Under the pieces are notes generated by a model. The model was not told the origin of the DNA. It did no database searches and saw only the letters and a program-made list of their open reading frames with translations. The translations under genes and the position numbers were made by a program. This document shows, one piece after another, positions 41,319 to 50,808 of a DNA stretch of 64,000 nt. Position 1 is the stretch's first letter, and each line of letters opens with the position of its first letter. Source of the stretch: JAWCNN01 sp038848005 (GTDB lineage: Archaea > Thermoproteota > Bathyarchaeia > Bathyarchaeales > Bathycorpusculaceae). The stretch spans positions 7,216 to 71,215 of the forward strand of contig JAWCNZ010000005.1 of assembly GCA_038848005.1 (NCBI GenBank), read 5' to 3'.

Positions 41319-43101
41319 ACCGCCGTCGTTTGAAGAATTAACCAAAACATACGGCTCAGAAGAAAAGGCGGTGCTACGCCTAATCGAAACGGGCTTCTCA
41401 CCTGAACAAATAGAGTGGAGAACGGGCGTACCATACTATCGCATAAGGCTTTACATGGAAGGCGTAAAACCAAACATAAAAACGCCGTTCACGAAAATAG
41501 TTGAGGTTTACGAGCGCCTAGCAATTTTACGTGGAAAAAAGGGCAAAGAAACAGAACTCGCCAAATTCTTCCAAAACCAAGATTTACCCTTGGGAATTAA
41601 AGCCCGCTTTGCACTTGGAATTTTAACAGAAGAAAACTTGAAGGTCGGTCCGGGACTAATTGAAAAATGCATAAGCCACGCAACGGGAACAGCTTTAAGC
41701 GAAGTTAGAAAACTACTAATTGATTATGGAGAACACGGCGAAGTTGCTTACCTGCTTGGAAAACCAGCGGATCCACAGTTAACCGTCGGAGAAGTTTACG
41801 AGGCGGTTAGGCTTCTGCCAAAACTTAAAAAGGTTTTGGAACGTGAACTCCACATTTCAAGCCTTCTGCGGATAAGCACGCCGACAGAAGCCAAATACAT
41901 CGTTAGGCTTTTGCTTGGAGATTTAAAGCTTGGCTATTACGTCAGCGCGGTTGTCAGAGCCGTGGCAAAAGCCTATGGAGTACCGCCTGAACTAATCGAA
42001 AAGGCCGGCGCAATACTTGGTTTGCCAGAAGCCCTCACGTTGGCGTCGGAAGGCGCACTCAAAATTTCAGAGGTTAAAATGCGTCCCGGACAATTCATTA
42101 AGCCCCAACTTGCCCATCTTTACGAGCCGGACAAAGTTGTTTATCCAGCCAGAGCTGAATACAAGCTTGACGGAAGCCGACTGCAAATTCACAAGTGGGG
42201 CGCAAAAGTTTGGCTTTACTCCAGAAGAGGAATAGAAAAATCTCAGACACTGCCGGAAATCGTGCAAACCGCCGAAAAATTCAACGCTCATAGCTGCATC
42301 GTCGACGGTGAAGTTTTAGCTGTAGACCAGTTTGGAAATCCATTGCCCTTTCAGTTTTTGCTTGAAAGAACCGTTCCGAAGGAGCTTACACCGGAAGAGC
42401 TGGAAAAACGCAAGGGCAAAGTTGGCGTTACGTTTAAGGCTTTTGACATACTTTTCCTAAACGGTCGAGAACTTGTTGGTTTGCCGCTTTCGGCTAGGCG
42501 AAATTACCTTTTAAGCGTTGTTCCAGCCGAAAACGTCGTTGAAGGCGTGGACTGCCAAAACGAAGTTGAACTTATGCGTTTTTACGAGGAAGCCTTAAAC
42601 AAAAAGTTTGAGGGAATAATCGTCAAAAACTTGAATTCGCCATACGAAATTGGACAGCGCACCTACACGTGGCTTAAGCTAAAGCCCGAACGCGACACAA
42701 TAGACTGCACAATAGTAAAAGCCCTATACGGAAAAGGCAAAAGAGCAGGTTTATACTCCTCCTTCCTTTTGGCGGTTAGGGACCCAACGGAAAAAAGGCT
42801 TTACACAATTGGAAAAGTTTCAAACTTGCCAGAGGAAACCATGGATGCCCTTGCCACAATAATTGAAAACAACAGGAAAAGCGAAGATGTGGAAGGCGTA
42901 TTTGTAAAGCCAACATTGGTTGTGGAAGTTACATACCAAGAAATTCAAGAAACAGACGAGTACACAAGCGGTTACGCTTTAAGAGTGCCAAAAATAGTGA
43001 GGTTCAGAACGGACAAAACAATAAACGAAATAGACAGCACAGAAAAACTGAAGAGGCTTTACGAGTTGCAGTATGAACGCTATCCAACACAGACAATTTA
43101 G
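41305..43101 (+). CDS. lig: ATP-dependent DNA ligase
   Basis: A 598-residue ligase. The N-terminal all-helical DNA-binding domain (about 60-230) is followed by the nucleotidyltransferase core with the lysine adenylation motif AEYKLDGSRLQIH (Lys287). Later motifs are VDGEVLAVD, FKAFDILFLNG, EGIIVKNLNSPYEIG and TWLKLKPERD; the OB-fold closes the protein. It seals nicks in replication and repair. Typical archaeal length is about 560-610. The first 14 bases overlap the upstream RecA-like gene. Confidence 0.95.
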   Translation: MSLVKPPSFEELTKTYGSEEKAVLRLIETGFSPEQIEWRTGVPYYRIRLYMEGVKPNIKTPFTKIVEVYERLAILRGKKGKETELAKFFQNQDLPLGIKARFALGILTEENLKVGPGLIEKCISHATGTALSEVRKLLIDYGEHGEVAYLLGKPADPQLTVGEVYEAVRLLPKLKKVLERELHISSLLRISTPTEAKYIVRLLLGDLKLGYYVSAVVRAVAKAYGVPPELIEKAGAILGLPEALTLASEGALKISEVKMRPGQFIKPQLAHLYEPDKVVYPARAEYKLDGSRLQIHKWGAKVWLYSRRGIEKSQTLPEIVQTAEKFNAHSCIVDGEVLAVDQFGNPLPFQFLLERTVPKELTPEELEKRKGKVGVTFKAFDILFLNGRELVGLPLSARRNYLLSVVPAENVVEGVDCQNEVELMRFYEEALNKKFEGIIVKNLNSPYEIGQRTYTWLKLKPERDTIDCTIVKALYGKGKRAGLYSSFLLAVRDPTEKRLYTIGKVSNLPEETMDALATIIENNRKSEDVEGVFVKPTLVVEVTYQEIQETDEYTSGYALRVPKIVRFRTDKTINEIDSTEKLKRLYELQYERYPTQTI

Positions 43102-43111
43102 CCAAAAACGC

Positions 43112-43633
43112 CTAAAACCTTCTTACGCCAAAAAATGAAGCGTACGGCTGGAGAAAGCCCATGTCCGCCGTGGTTTTAAGCTGTTGACCGCGCTTTCCCA
43201 AAGCGATTTCCACAAACTCTTTTAGGGTTTGGTTGGCGAACTCCCAAGTTGGCGTTCCAAACTGCAAACCATTACACGCAGAATCAGCATAAACGTAAAA
43301 TTTGCTTTCGCCATAACAGTATTCGGCTTCACGTGCATAACCAAATTTCGGCTTGCCGAGAACCTTGAAAGGCCAAAGCTTACAAGCTTTTGGCTTCATG
43401 TGCTGCAACCCGCATAAGTGCATGTTTGAAAGGCGATGTAAGAAAACGCATGAGCCGTCGCTGTTCTTTTTAAGGTAAAGCTTATCCAAACCAGAAACCG
43501 TTTTCTCCACGCCATAGTTTTTAACAATTGTCAACCATTCTGGAAAAGTTAAAACAACAACGTAAGCTTTACAACATACGCCGCATGCGGTGCATTTCCA
43601 GTCTGCAATGTACCGCCACGGAACAAACAACAT
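43112..43633 (-). CDS. YkgJ-family cysteine-cluster protein
   Basis: A 173-residue protein. The N-terminal cluster is WKCTACGVCCKAY (Cys14, 17, 20, 21), with further cysteines in DGSCVFL, HLCGLQ, KACKLWPF and EYCYGE. The CxxCxxCC motif and the KPxAC-x3-PF-like stretch are typical of the YkgJ/UPF0153 family, which may hold zinc or an iron-sulfur centre. Its function is not known. It is convergent with the ligase gene, with a ten-base gap. Confidence 0.8.
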   Translation of the reverse strand: MLFVPWRYIADWKCTACGVCCKAYVVVLTFPEWLTIVKNYGVEKTVSGLDKLYLKKNSDGSCVFLHRLSNMHLCGLQHMKPKACKLWPFKVLGKPKFGYAREAEYCYGESKFYVYADSACNGLQFGTPTWEFANQTLKEFVEIALGKRGQQLKTTADMGFLQPYASFFGVRRF

Positions 43634-43672
43634 TTCACATCAAAATTTTAGGAACAGCCTTTTCTTAAAAAT

Positions 43673-44146
43673 CTATTTCCTATACAGATAAATCGTGTGG
43701 GAAGGATACCCTAAACTTGGGTTTTCACAGAAATTCACAACTTTAACTGGTTTCCACCCCACAATTTCATAATCATGCGAAACAACGCGCACTCCGGGCT
43801 TAAGTTCAGCTTCAAGTTTAGGCTTAATCTTTTCGTTTGCGCTTGTAGTCAAATACAAGAAAACAACGTCGGCGGAGTTCAAATCCACATTAAACATGTC
43901 ATCGTTAACTATGGTTACTCTGTCCTGCAAACCCTGCTCGTAAACTGCGCTTAAAGCCTTTTTCACAAGGTCTTCCCGTAGTTCAACGCCTATGGCTCTT
44001 GCGCCGAAATCTTTTGCAGCCATTATGACGGTTCTGCCGTCTCCAGCGCCTAAATCAAAGAAAACTTCTCGGGGTTTTAATTCAGCCAAAATAAGCATTT
44101 GACGAATAACTTGCGGTGGACTTGGAACATACGGCGCCACATACAT
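43673..44146 (-). CDS. Class I SAM-dependent methyltransferase
   Basis: A 157-residue protein. The SAM-binding motif I is FFDLGAGDGRTVIMAAK, motif II is ARAIGVELREDLVKKAL and motif III is DDMFNVDLNSADVVFLYL. The small size means there is little room for a substrate domain. The early EVFFDLG and AGDGRTVI patterns resemble DOT1-like and small N-methyltransferase families. The substrate is unknown. A short gap of 76 bases separates it from the cysteine-rich protein upstream on the same strand. Confidence 0.8.
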   Translation of the reverse strand: MYVAPYVPSPPQVIRQMLILAELKPREVFFDLGAGDGRTVIMAAKDFGARAIGVELREDLVKKALSAVYEQGLQDRVTIVNDDMFNVDLNSADVVFLYLTTSANEKIKPKLEAELKPGVRVVSHDYEIVGWKPVKVVNFCENPSLGYPSHTIYLYRK

Positions 44147-44221
44147 TTCAAACGCCCCGCACAGTTTGGCTGGTTCTGGTTTAAATCCAATTACGGCTAC
44201 TCATTTAAAGATTTTCCGCAT

Positions 44222-44548
44222 TTAAGCAACATAAGTCGCCTTTTTAGGTGTCGGCCTTCTAGATTCTCCACATTTCATGCAACTTTGAGCGCACAATTCC
44301 AGATACTTTACCTCATCGCCAGAGCCTATGCTTTCAGCAGCCTTACGGCACAGCTCACTTGCATCTCGGCACTCACGCTCTTGACAAAGTTTTGATATGA
44401 AAAGGCAAGCTTCCTGAACATCTTTAGGCTCTAACACAGCCCTATTCGTACGGATGAGTAGGCAAAGTTCCCTAGCCAAAACACATGTTTGAATGTACTT
44501 GAACCTTTCAAGAACCTCTTCCCGCAGTCTTTTTCGGCTTACTTCCAA
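44222..44548 (-). CDS. Cysteine-rich helical protein (possible metal-binding four-helix bundle)
   Basis: A 108-residue mostly helical protein with nine cysteines at about 22, 29, 48, 55, 60, 67, 86, 90 and 93. Several are spaced seven apart or C-x3-C-x2-C (LCAQSCMKC), which puts them on one face of helices. The spacing loosely resembles the copper-binding Csp/DUF326 four-helix bundle, but the match is not firm. No other domain is seen. Between a methyltransferase gene and the Lhr helicase gene on the same strand. Confidence 0.5.
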   Translation of the reverse strand: MEVSRKRLREEVLERFKYIQTCVLARELCLLIRTNRAVLEPKDVQEACLFISKLCQERECRDASELCRKAAESIGSGDEVKYLELCAQSCMKCGESRRPTPKKATYVA

Positions 44549-44631
44549 ACTGTCATTCTCCTAGTAACGGCAAACGTTACTCACGCAGAAGTAAGCAAGC
44601 TTTCATTTAAAAGTTGTTGTAAGTCGCAACG

Positions 44632-47508
44632 TCACCAGAACCTTTTAGTGAGCGCTTTGCGTTCAGCTTCGAGGACAAGCTCATAAAACCTTTCATTAAG
44701 TCCTTCCTCCTCTTCAAGAATTTCCTTAACGTCTGATGGCTGAACCTTTTTGGCACACAACGCAACAACAGCAGCCTTTCCATGCTTCGCTATTAACTGT
44801 GCTGTTTGTAATGCTTGCCTATGGAGTTTTTCCTCGCTTTTTGTAAGTTTTTCGCCCTTCTTCTCTATGAGGGGAAGCGCTTTTTCCTCTTCAACCTTCA
44901 AAAGCCCAATGGCGTGTGAGCCACACCTTGGACATTTCGGTTTGTCCGGCAAATCTTTTACACGTATCATCTCCATGTAACCCCAACAGTTTGTACACAC
45001 GAAATTGCATGTTTCGTTAAGCAGCCTAGCCTTCACAGACTCTACAAGCACGGCGCGCATCCTTTCGGGAGGAATCAAATCCGTTTTCATGCTGACACGT
45101 TCAATGCCGACGCGGGCGACAGGCGTTGCAGTTCCGCCAGTTTCAACCTTTTGCAACTGAATTTCGCCGCTTCGAATTTTATCCAAAACATAAACAAGCC
45201 TTTCCACATCCAAATCCTTAGTGAAAACTTCTTTGAGAGCTTCCTCAAAAATGGGCGTATCCTCAAAACTTTTAATCAGTTTTTGAAGGCTCACGTTGCT
45301 GAAGTCAGCCCATTTCTGCAAAGCTCCAAAACGCCTTGCCACGTGAATCATTCTCCTCTTGAAAAGTCCAGTTTTCACGGTTGCCCTTGTCAAAGTGTCC
45401 CTTACGGTTTGATCCGACATCGCACAAATCTCATTGAATAAGGCGAGTATTTGGTCTGCGCTTACGGCGCCCATGGTCTGCACAAAAATGCGGTATGGAT
45501 CGTGTTGAACGACGACGCTGTACCCAATTTTTTCGGATAGGAGTTGCCCAACCAGTTGGGCTAGGGCTCTGTTCGTAAGCGAACCGAAGTTGGCGTGGAT
45601 TATCACGAACTCCTCCCAATCTTCGACTATTATTCGCTTATCCGTCGGCACTGGAAGCCCAGCGCTTATTTGCTCTATGGTTTCAGCTAAAGCACGTAGA
45701 AGGGTATCCCTATCAGCGGGATACTCTTCGCCTAGCTTGGCGGCTATTTCCTCTGGAGAACAGCCACTATGCATTTGCTCTTCAACAAAACCTCTGATTG
45801 CGCCGACTTCCTGCGCCACTTCAAAAGGCACGGGAATTTCCTCGCCTATCCAGCTTGGTATAGCCCCAGTTGGATCGTCAACTGGTTTAACATACACTTT
45901 CTCCTCTGAAACATGGAGAATCCGCCAGGGGCTTCCCCTAATAATGAATTTTATTCCAGGCTTGCCATACTCTGCCATAAAAGCCTCGTCCAAAACTCCT
46001 ATGGCGGAATCAGACGAGTCATCAACAACTAAAAACTGTTTTTCTTCGGGTATCATAGACAAATTGTCAAAGTAATATTCGAAAAGGGCTTTTGTTCGCT
46101 TAGGCTTTAAAACAACTTTGTCCTCAAAGGAAACCCAAGCCAAACGTGGAAAACGCTGATGCATATACCTAAGGATTTTTTCAATGTCTTTTAGGGTTAA
46201 ATCCTTGTATGGATAAGCGTTTCGGAAAATTTCCAGAATTTCGTTGAACTCAAGTCGCTTATTCTTTAGCAGTAAACCAGCTATTTGATGGGCTAAAACA
46301 TCGTAGGGCTTATGTGGAATTTCAACGGGCTCCAAATCCTCTTTTAAGGCTTTTTGGGCTATGGCTAAAGCCTCCAAAGTGTCGTCGGAATCCATCGCAA
46401 CAACAACGCCTTCGGCTATGTGTCCAACCCTGTGCCCGCTTCTGCCAACACGCTGAATAAGACGGGTAACCTGCCGCGGACTCATATACTGGATTACTAG
46501 GTCGATCCTGCCGACATCTATGCCCAACTCGAGACTGCTTGTGCAAACAAGCCCCTTCAACTCGCCGTTTTTCAAGCCTCTTTCAGCGGCTATGCGCGAG
46601 GGCTTCGCAAGCGAGCCGTGATGGATTGAAACTGGAAAGTCTATGTCCCAAACCTTGAACCTGCTCGCCAAAACCTCAGATATAGCGCGGGTGTTCGTGA
46701 ACAAAAGCACAGACCTATGCCCACTAATATAGTCACGGATTATCCTTAATCTAGCGGCAACTTCAGGATGCGTATAAAGTTTTTCTGCAAGCCTAAAATC
46801 TTCATCTGTTGGTTCTGGAAAAACAATTTTTAGCTGCATCATCCTCGCAACTGGAACACGGACAATTTCGACGTTTTTGCCATTGCCGACGAGAAAATGC
46901 GCCACTTTTTCGGGACTGCCAATAGTGGCGGATAAACCAATTATTTGAAAGTCTCTGCCAATCATCGCCCTAAGCCGTTCCAAAGCCAACGCAAGCTGGC
47001 TCCCACGTTTACTGTCAGCCATCTCGTGAACTTCGTCAATTATTACCCAACGCACTTGCTGCAGATGTTGACGCATAATCCAACCAGACAATATAGCCTG
47101 CAAGGTTTCAGGCGTTGTTATTAAAATGTCAGGCGGGCTTCTGGCTTGTCTTGTTCGCTCTCTTGTTTCGGTGTCGCCGTGCCTAACAGCCAATTTAATG
47201 TCTAAATTGTTACACCACCACTCAAGCCTCTCCAACATATCACGGTTCAAAGCCCTTAAAGGAGTAATATATAAAACTTTAATGCCTGGCGTTCTTTGTT
47301 CCTGCAACAGCATACTTAAAACTGGTAGGAAAGCGGCTTCAGTTTTGCCCGTAGCCGTCGGCGAAATAAGCAGAACATTTTTGCCCTCAAGAATTTTTGG
47401 TATGGTTCTTTCTTGAGGTTCTGTAGGTTTAGAGAACCCCCGCTGCTCAACGAGCCTTCGAACGGGCTTAACAAGCATGTCAAAAGCATTTTGGGATGTG
47501 TCTTTCAA
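44632..47508 (-). CDS. lhr: Lhr-type large superfamily 2 ATP-dependent helicase
   Basis: A 958-residue helicase. Walker A is SPTATGKTEAA near 49, then RALNRDML (motif Ia), TTPETLQ (Ib), IIDEVHEMAD (Walker B/DEVH), GLSATIG (III), and the C-terminal LVCTSSLELGIDVGRIDLV and QRVGRSGHRVG (VI). A winged-helix and core C-terminal domain follow, with a C-terminal CxxC...CxxC zinc motif (VCTNCWGYM...CPRCGSH) at about 868-893. Archaeal Lhr proteins act in DNA repair and recombination. Size fits the Lhr-core family plus this zinc region. Confidence 0.92.
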   Translation of the reverse strand: MKDTSQNAFDMLVKPVRRLVEQRGFSKPTEPQERTIPKILEGKNVLLISPTATGKTEAAFLPVLSMLLQEQRTPGIKVLYITPLRALNRDMLERLEWWCNNLDIKLAVRHGDTETRERTRQARSPPDILITTPETLQAILSGWIMRQHLQQVRWVIIDEVHEMADSKRGSQLALALERLRAMIGRDFQIIGLSATIGSPEKVAHFLVGNGKNVEIVRVPVARMMQLKIVFPEPTDEDFRLAEKLYTHPEVAARLRIIRDYISGHRSVLLFTNTRAISEVLASRFKVWDIDFPVSIHHGSLAKPSRIAAERGLKNGELKGLVCTSSLELGIDVGRIDLVIQYMSPRQVTRLIQRVGRSGHRVGHIAEGVVVAMDSDDTLEALAIAQKALKEDLEPVEIPHKPYDVLAHQIAGLLLKNKRLEFNEILEIFRNAYPYKDLTLKDIEKILRYMHQRFPRLAWVSFEDKVVLKPKRTKALFEYYFDNLSMIPEEKQFLVVDDSSDSAIGVLDEAFMAEYGKPGIKFIIRGSPWRILHVSEEKVYVKPVDDPTGAIPSWIGEEIPVPFEVAQEVGAIRGFVEEQMHSGCSPEEIAAKLGEEYPADRDTLLRALAETIEQISAGLPVPTDKRIIVEDWEEFVIIHANFGSLTNRALAQLVGQLLSEKIGYSVVVQHDPYRIFVQTMGAVSADQILALFNEICAMSDQTVRDTLTRATVKTGLFKRRMIHVARRFGALQKWADFSNVSLQKLIKSFEDTPIFEEALKEVFTKDLDVERLVYVLDKIRSGEIQLQKVETGGTATPVARVGIERVSMKTDLIPPERMRAVLVESVKARLLNETCNFVCTNCWGYMEMIRVKDLPDKPKCPRCGSHAIGLLKVEEEKALPLIEKKGEKLTKSEEKLHRQALQTAQLIAKHGKAAVVALCAKKVQPSDVKEILEEEEGLNERFYELVLEAERKALTKRFW

Positions 47509-47755
47509 GAGTAGTTAAACCTCGAATGCCAAAAGAATAAGCATAAACTCACAAGTAAAAGCATTTTGGAAAACGCTTTGAAGGTGAACGTCTACTTCCA
47601 TCAACGCAAAGAAATTACTGTAATTATTACATTTTATAACATGTATATTGGTGTTATTTGAAAAAATTCCAAAGCTTTTCATAAAAAGTTTATAACATAG
47701 ACTGCACTTTAATCAAAAAGGTGAAACGAGGAGGCGATAAACCATCCAAAAAAGC
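47509..47755. other. 247-base gap upstream of the asparagine synthetase-like gene; no gene seen
   Basis: A/T-rich sequence with promoter-like tracts (TTTATAAC around 47633-47640 and GTTTATAACATAG around 47689-47701) for the rightward gene. Near 47727-47735 there is GAGGAGGCG, a strong ribosome-binding site about 20 bases before the TTG start. A 15-codon GTG frame at 47721 overlaps it but has no family signature. No convincing RNA structure was seen. Confidence 0.4.
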
Positions 47756-48727
47756 TTGCCAATAATTAAAGGCAAAGTTAACGAGATACCGAAGCCGTTG
47801 GAACAGCTTTCAGAAGAAGAGCTCATGAGGAAAAGGTGTATAGGCAAGGTTATGACACATACGCTTAACTATTTAACATGTGAATTCATCAAAAACGGGT
47901 TCGAATGGCTGTTGCCCGTAATATTTTCCAAATCAACAGACCCCTTGTGGCCAGATCCGGGAGCGTCTCTTGAAAAGCGTGTTGAAGTGGAAATTTACGG
48001 TGAAACCGTTAGGACAACCTTAAGCATGATTGTTCATAAGATGGTTGCTTGTTCTTTGGCTTATCCAAAACTTTTCATTTTATCCCCAAACGTGAGAATT
48101 GAGAGGGGTGACAGGGCAAATAGCGGAATTCACGCCTACGAGTTTACACAATTTGATTTTGAAGTTAGAGAAGCCACCTCAGACGACATCAGAAGCCTCA
48201 CCGAAAAAGCACTTTGCGGACTAATAGAAAGTTTAAGGAGAGATTTACGTGAAGAGTTAACCTATCTTGGACGCCATAGCAGTTTAAATGTTCCGAGCAT
48301 GCCGTTTAAGGTTTATGATAGAAAGGAGCTTGAGTTTGAGTATGGAAATGATTGGGAAACCAAACTGACAGTTGAGGCTAAAAACCCAGTTTGGGTTACA
48401 AACATTCCAAGAGAGTTCTATGACTTTGAAGATTTTGAAAGTGGAAAATGGGACAATTATGATTTAATCCTCCCAAAATATGGCGAGGTTATGTCTGGCT
48501 CCAAAAGAGAATGGGACTATCAAAAAATCGTCAAAAAAATGGAAAGAGACGGCGTTAAAAAGGAAAACTTTAAAACACTCTTGACATTGGCAAAAGAGGG
48601 AAAAATTCGTCCTTCAGCGGGTGCAGGAATAGGAATGGAAAGACTTGTCAGTTGGATTGTTGGAGCCAAACACATAGGCGAAACTCAACTGTTCCCCAAA
48701 ATTCCAGGGATAATCTATGATTTATAG
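47756..48727 (+). CDS. Asparagine synthetase related to asparaginyl-tRNA synthetase (AS-AR type)
   Basis: A 323-residue protein from TTG 47756. It has class II synthetase motifs: motif 2 ERGDRANSGIHAYEFTQFDF and motif 3 GAGIGMERLVSWI. It lacks the N-terminal anticodon-binding domain of AsnRS. This is the build of the archaeal asparagine synthetase-related proteins, which make asparagine from aspartate rather than charging tRNA. A real AsnRS would be about 430 residues. It lies 12 bases upstream of PEP carboxykinase on the same strand. Confidence 0.85.
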   Translation: MPIIKGKVNEIPKPLEQLSEEELMRKRCIGKVMTHTLNYLTCEFIKNGFEWLLPVIFSKSTDPLWPDPGASLEKRVEVEIYGETVRTTLSMIVHKMVACSLAYPKLFILSPNVRIERGDRANSGIHAYEFTQFDFEVREATSDDIRSLTEKALCGLIESLRRDLREELTYLGRHSSLNVPSMPFKVYDRKELEFEYGNDWETKLTVEAKNPVWVTNIPREFYDFEDFESGKWDNYDLILPKYGEVMSGSKREWDYQKIVKKMERDGVKKENFKTLLTLAKEGKIRPSAGAGIGMERLVSWIVGAKHIGETQLFPKIPGIIYDL

Positions 48728-48739
48728 GGTGTTAATGAA

Positions 48740-50632
48740 ATGCAGAAACTAAGCACATGCCTCGACGCATTGCGACCAAAACTAAGCCAAAATGACTACG
48801 AGAAACTATGTGCAATAGCAAACCCAAAAGTCCACCAGTTTATAGCCGAAGCTGCTGAACTCTGCAACCCAGATAAAATCTTTGTCTGCAACGATTCTCC
48901 AGAAGACATCGCTTACATTCGGCGTCAAGCAATCGCCACAGGCGAAGAAAAACAGTTGGCTATTCCTGGACACACAGTCCACTTCGACGGACCCTACGAC
49001 CAAGGTAGAGACCGTGAAGCCACCAAATACTTGGTGCCGAAAGGAGACCACCTTAGCAAAGCCCTAAACCAAATCGACAGAGATGAAGGCCTAGCGGAAG
49101 TGAAAACTCTGCTTAAAAACTCCATGAAGGGACGTACAATGATTGTTCAATTTGTCTCTTTGGGACCGGCTAACTCCATATTCACAATTCTCGGTTTGCA
49201 GTGCACCGACTCATGGTATGTGGCACATTCTGAGCATCTCCTCTTTAGGGCTGGCTATGAAGTTTTCCGCCAAGCAGAACCGAACAGAAACTTTTTGCGT
49301 GTTCTGCATTCTGCTGGAAAGTTGGACGAAAACATGGTTAGCGTGGAACATGAAAAGAAATGTGTTTATATTGATTATAGCGAGGACACCATCTACAGCG
49401 TTAATACGCAGTATGCGGGCAACTCTGTTGGCTTTAAAAAACTTGCTTTTCGCCTTGCTATTCGCAAAGCCAACCAAGAAGGGTGGCTGGCTGAGCACAT
49501 GATGATTGTGGGCGTTCATGGTCCAGGCGGACGCAAAACCTATTTTGCAGGTGCTTTTCCAAGCGCTTGCGGTAAAACCTCCACGGCTATGCTTCCAGGG
49601 GAAACAATACTCGGCGACGACATAGCCTATATCCGCAATATTGGTTCAGTTGCCCGCGCAGTGAACGTTGAATGTGGAATATTTGGCATTATTCAAAACA
49701 TCAACCCGAAGGACGATCCTGTAATCTTTAAAGTGCTTACAAGCCCAGGCGAAGTTATCTTCTCAAACGTGCTTGTTAAGGATGGAAAGCCGTACTGGCT
49801 TGGCATGGGCTGTGAACTTCCAAAGGACGGCGTAAACTATACTGGTTATTGGTGGGAAGGCAAAACGGATGATCATGGCAACCCCATCCCGCCAGCCCAC
49901 AAAAATGCTCGTTACACAGTGGCGCTTAAAGCGTTGGAAAACTGTGACCCAGAGTTGGATAATCCTTTAGGTGTGGAATTGGGCGGCATAATGTACGGCG
50001 GACGTGACGCTAAGGCTTATGTTCCTGTCCAGCAAAGCTTCAACTGGGAGCACGGGATTATCTGTTATGGAGCTTCGTTGGAGACTGAAACAACCTATGC
50101 CATAGTCGGCGAAGAGGGAATACCAGAAATAAACATGATGAGCATCCAAGATTTTGTTTCAATTCCCCTTGGACAGAACATACGCAACAATTTAGCGTTT
50201 GGAAGGAAACTTAGGAAGCCGCCAATCATTTTTGGAGTTAACTATTTCTTGAGGGATAGGGAAACTGGCAAATTTTTGAATGCTCCAAGGGACAAGCATG
50301 TTTGGGTGAAATGGATGGAACTGAGAGTGCATGGAGATATTGGAGCGTTAAGGTCGCCTACTGGTTTACTTCCAAAATACGAGGATTTGCGTTTGCTTTT
50401 CCGCCAAGTGTTAGGCAAAGAATATAGAAGGGAGGATTACATTAAACAATTCACCATTCGTGTCCCTGAAAACTTGGCAAAAATTGAGCGGGCGGAACGG
50501 TTTTACCGAGAAAAAGTTGCAGATACACCAGAAGAGCTATTCGAAATATTAGACCAACAACGCAAGCGTCTGCTCGAAGCAAAAGAAAAATTTGGCGATT
50601 ACATTCCACCAGAAAAATTTGAAGAAGAATAA
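48740..50632 (+). CDS. pckG: Phosphoenolpyruvate carboxykinase (GTP)
   Basis: A 630-residue enzyme that converts oxaloacetate to PEP using GTP. Signature pieces visible: the P-loop GAFPSACGKTSTAML, the metal site GDDIAYI just after, the cysteine-containing active loop within FPSACGKTS, and FSNVLVKDGKPYWLGMGCELP. The length fits the GTP class (about 600-630). It forms an operon with the asparagine synthetase-like gene (12-base gap). Its role is gluconeogenesis or anaplerosis. A hairpin followed by T's sits about 100 bases after the stop. Confidence 0.95.
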   Translation: MQKLSTCLDALRPKLSQNDYEKLCAIANPKVHQFIAEAAELCNPDKIFVCNDSPEDIAYIRRQAIATGEEKQLAIPGHTVHFDGPYDQGRDREATKYLVPKGDHLSKALNQIDRDEGLAEVKTLLKNSMKGRTMIVQFVSLGPANSIFTILGLQCTDSWYVAHSEHLLFRAGYEVFRQAEPNRNFLRVLHSAGKLDENMVSVEHEKKCVYIDYSEDTIYSVNTQYAGNSVGFKKLAFRLAIRKANQEGWLAEHMMIVGVHGPGGRKTYFAGAFPSACGKTSTAMLPGETILGDDIAYIRNIGSVARAVNVECGIFGIIQNINPKDDPVIFKVLTSPGEVIFSNVLVKDGKPYWLGMGCELPKDGVNYTGYWWEGKTDDHGNPIPPAHKNARYTVALKALENCDPELDNPLGVELGGIMYGGRDAKAYVPVQQSFNWEHGIICYGASLETETTYAIVGEEGIPEINMMSIQDFVSIPLGQNIRNNLAFGRKLRKPPIIFGVNYFLRDRETGKFLNAPRDKHVWVKWMELRVHGDIGALRSPTGLLPKYEDLRLLFRQVLGKEYRREDYIKQFTIRVPENLAKIERAERFYREKVADTPEELFEILDQQRKRLLEAKEKFGDYIPPEKFEEE

Positions 50633-50729
50633 AAGGAAAAGCTGTATTTTCAAGCTTTAAACCCAGCAATTTTCATTAAAATCGCTTTTTATTGTTTGAG
50701 GCACACTTAAATTAATGTTTAAGTAAAGG

Positions 50730-50758
50730 CTTTCCACTTAAACAATGGAAAGTTTTTT
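50730..50758 (+). terminator. Hairpin plus T-run terminator-like element
   Basis: CTTTCCA (50730-50736) and TGGAAAG (50746-50752) form a perfect seven-base stem with a nine-base loop, followed at once by TTTTTT (50753-50758). It lies about 100 bases after the PEPCK stop. Archaea terminate mainly at T-runs, so the run is the functional part and the stem may help stability. It separates pckG from the small zinc-ribbon gene. Confidence 0.5.
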
Positions 50759-50808
50759 ATGTATAATCATATGAAACCATGATAATCGAGAATGTTGGAG
50801 GAAATTAA

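Noticed and set aside
45590..46075. 161-residue frame antisense to the Lhr helicase
   Set aside because: Serine-rich shadow of a conserved helicase with intact motifs.
47721..47765. 15-codon GTG frame upstream of the asparagine synthetase-like gene, as a leader peptide
   Set aside because: It contains no run of Asn codons and no terminator-like structure follows; likely chance.
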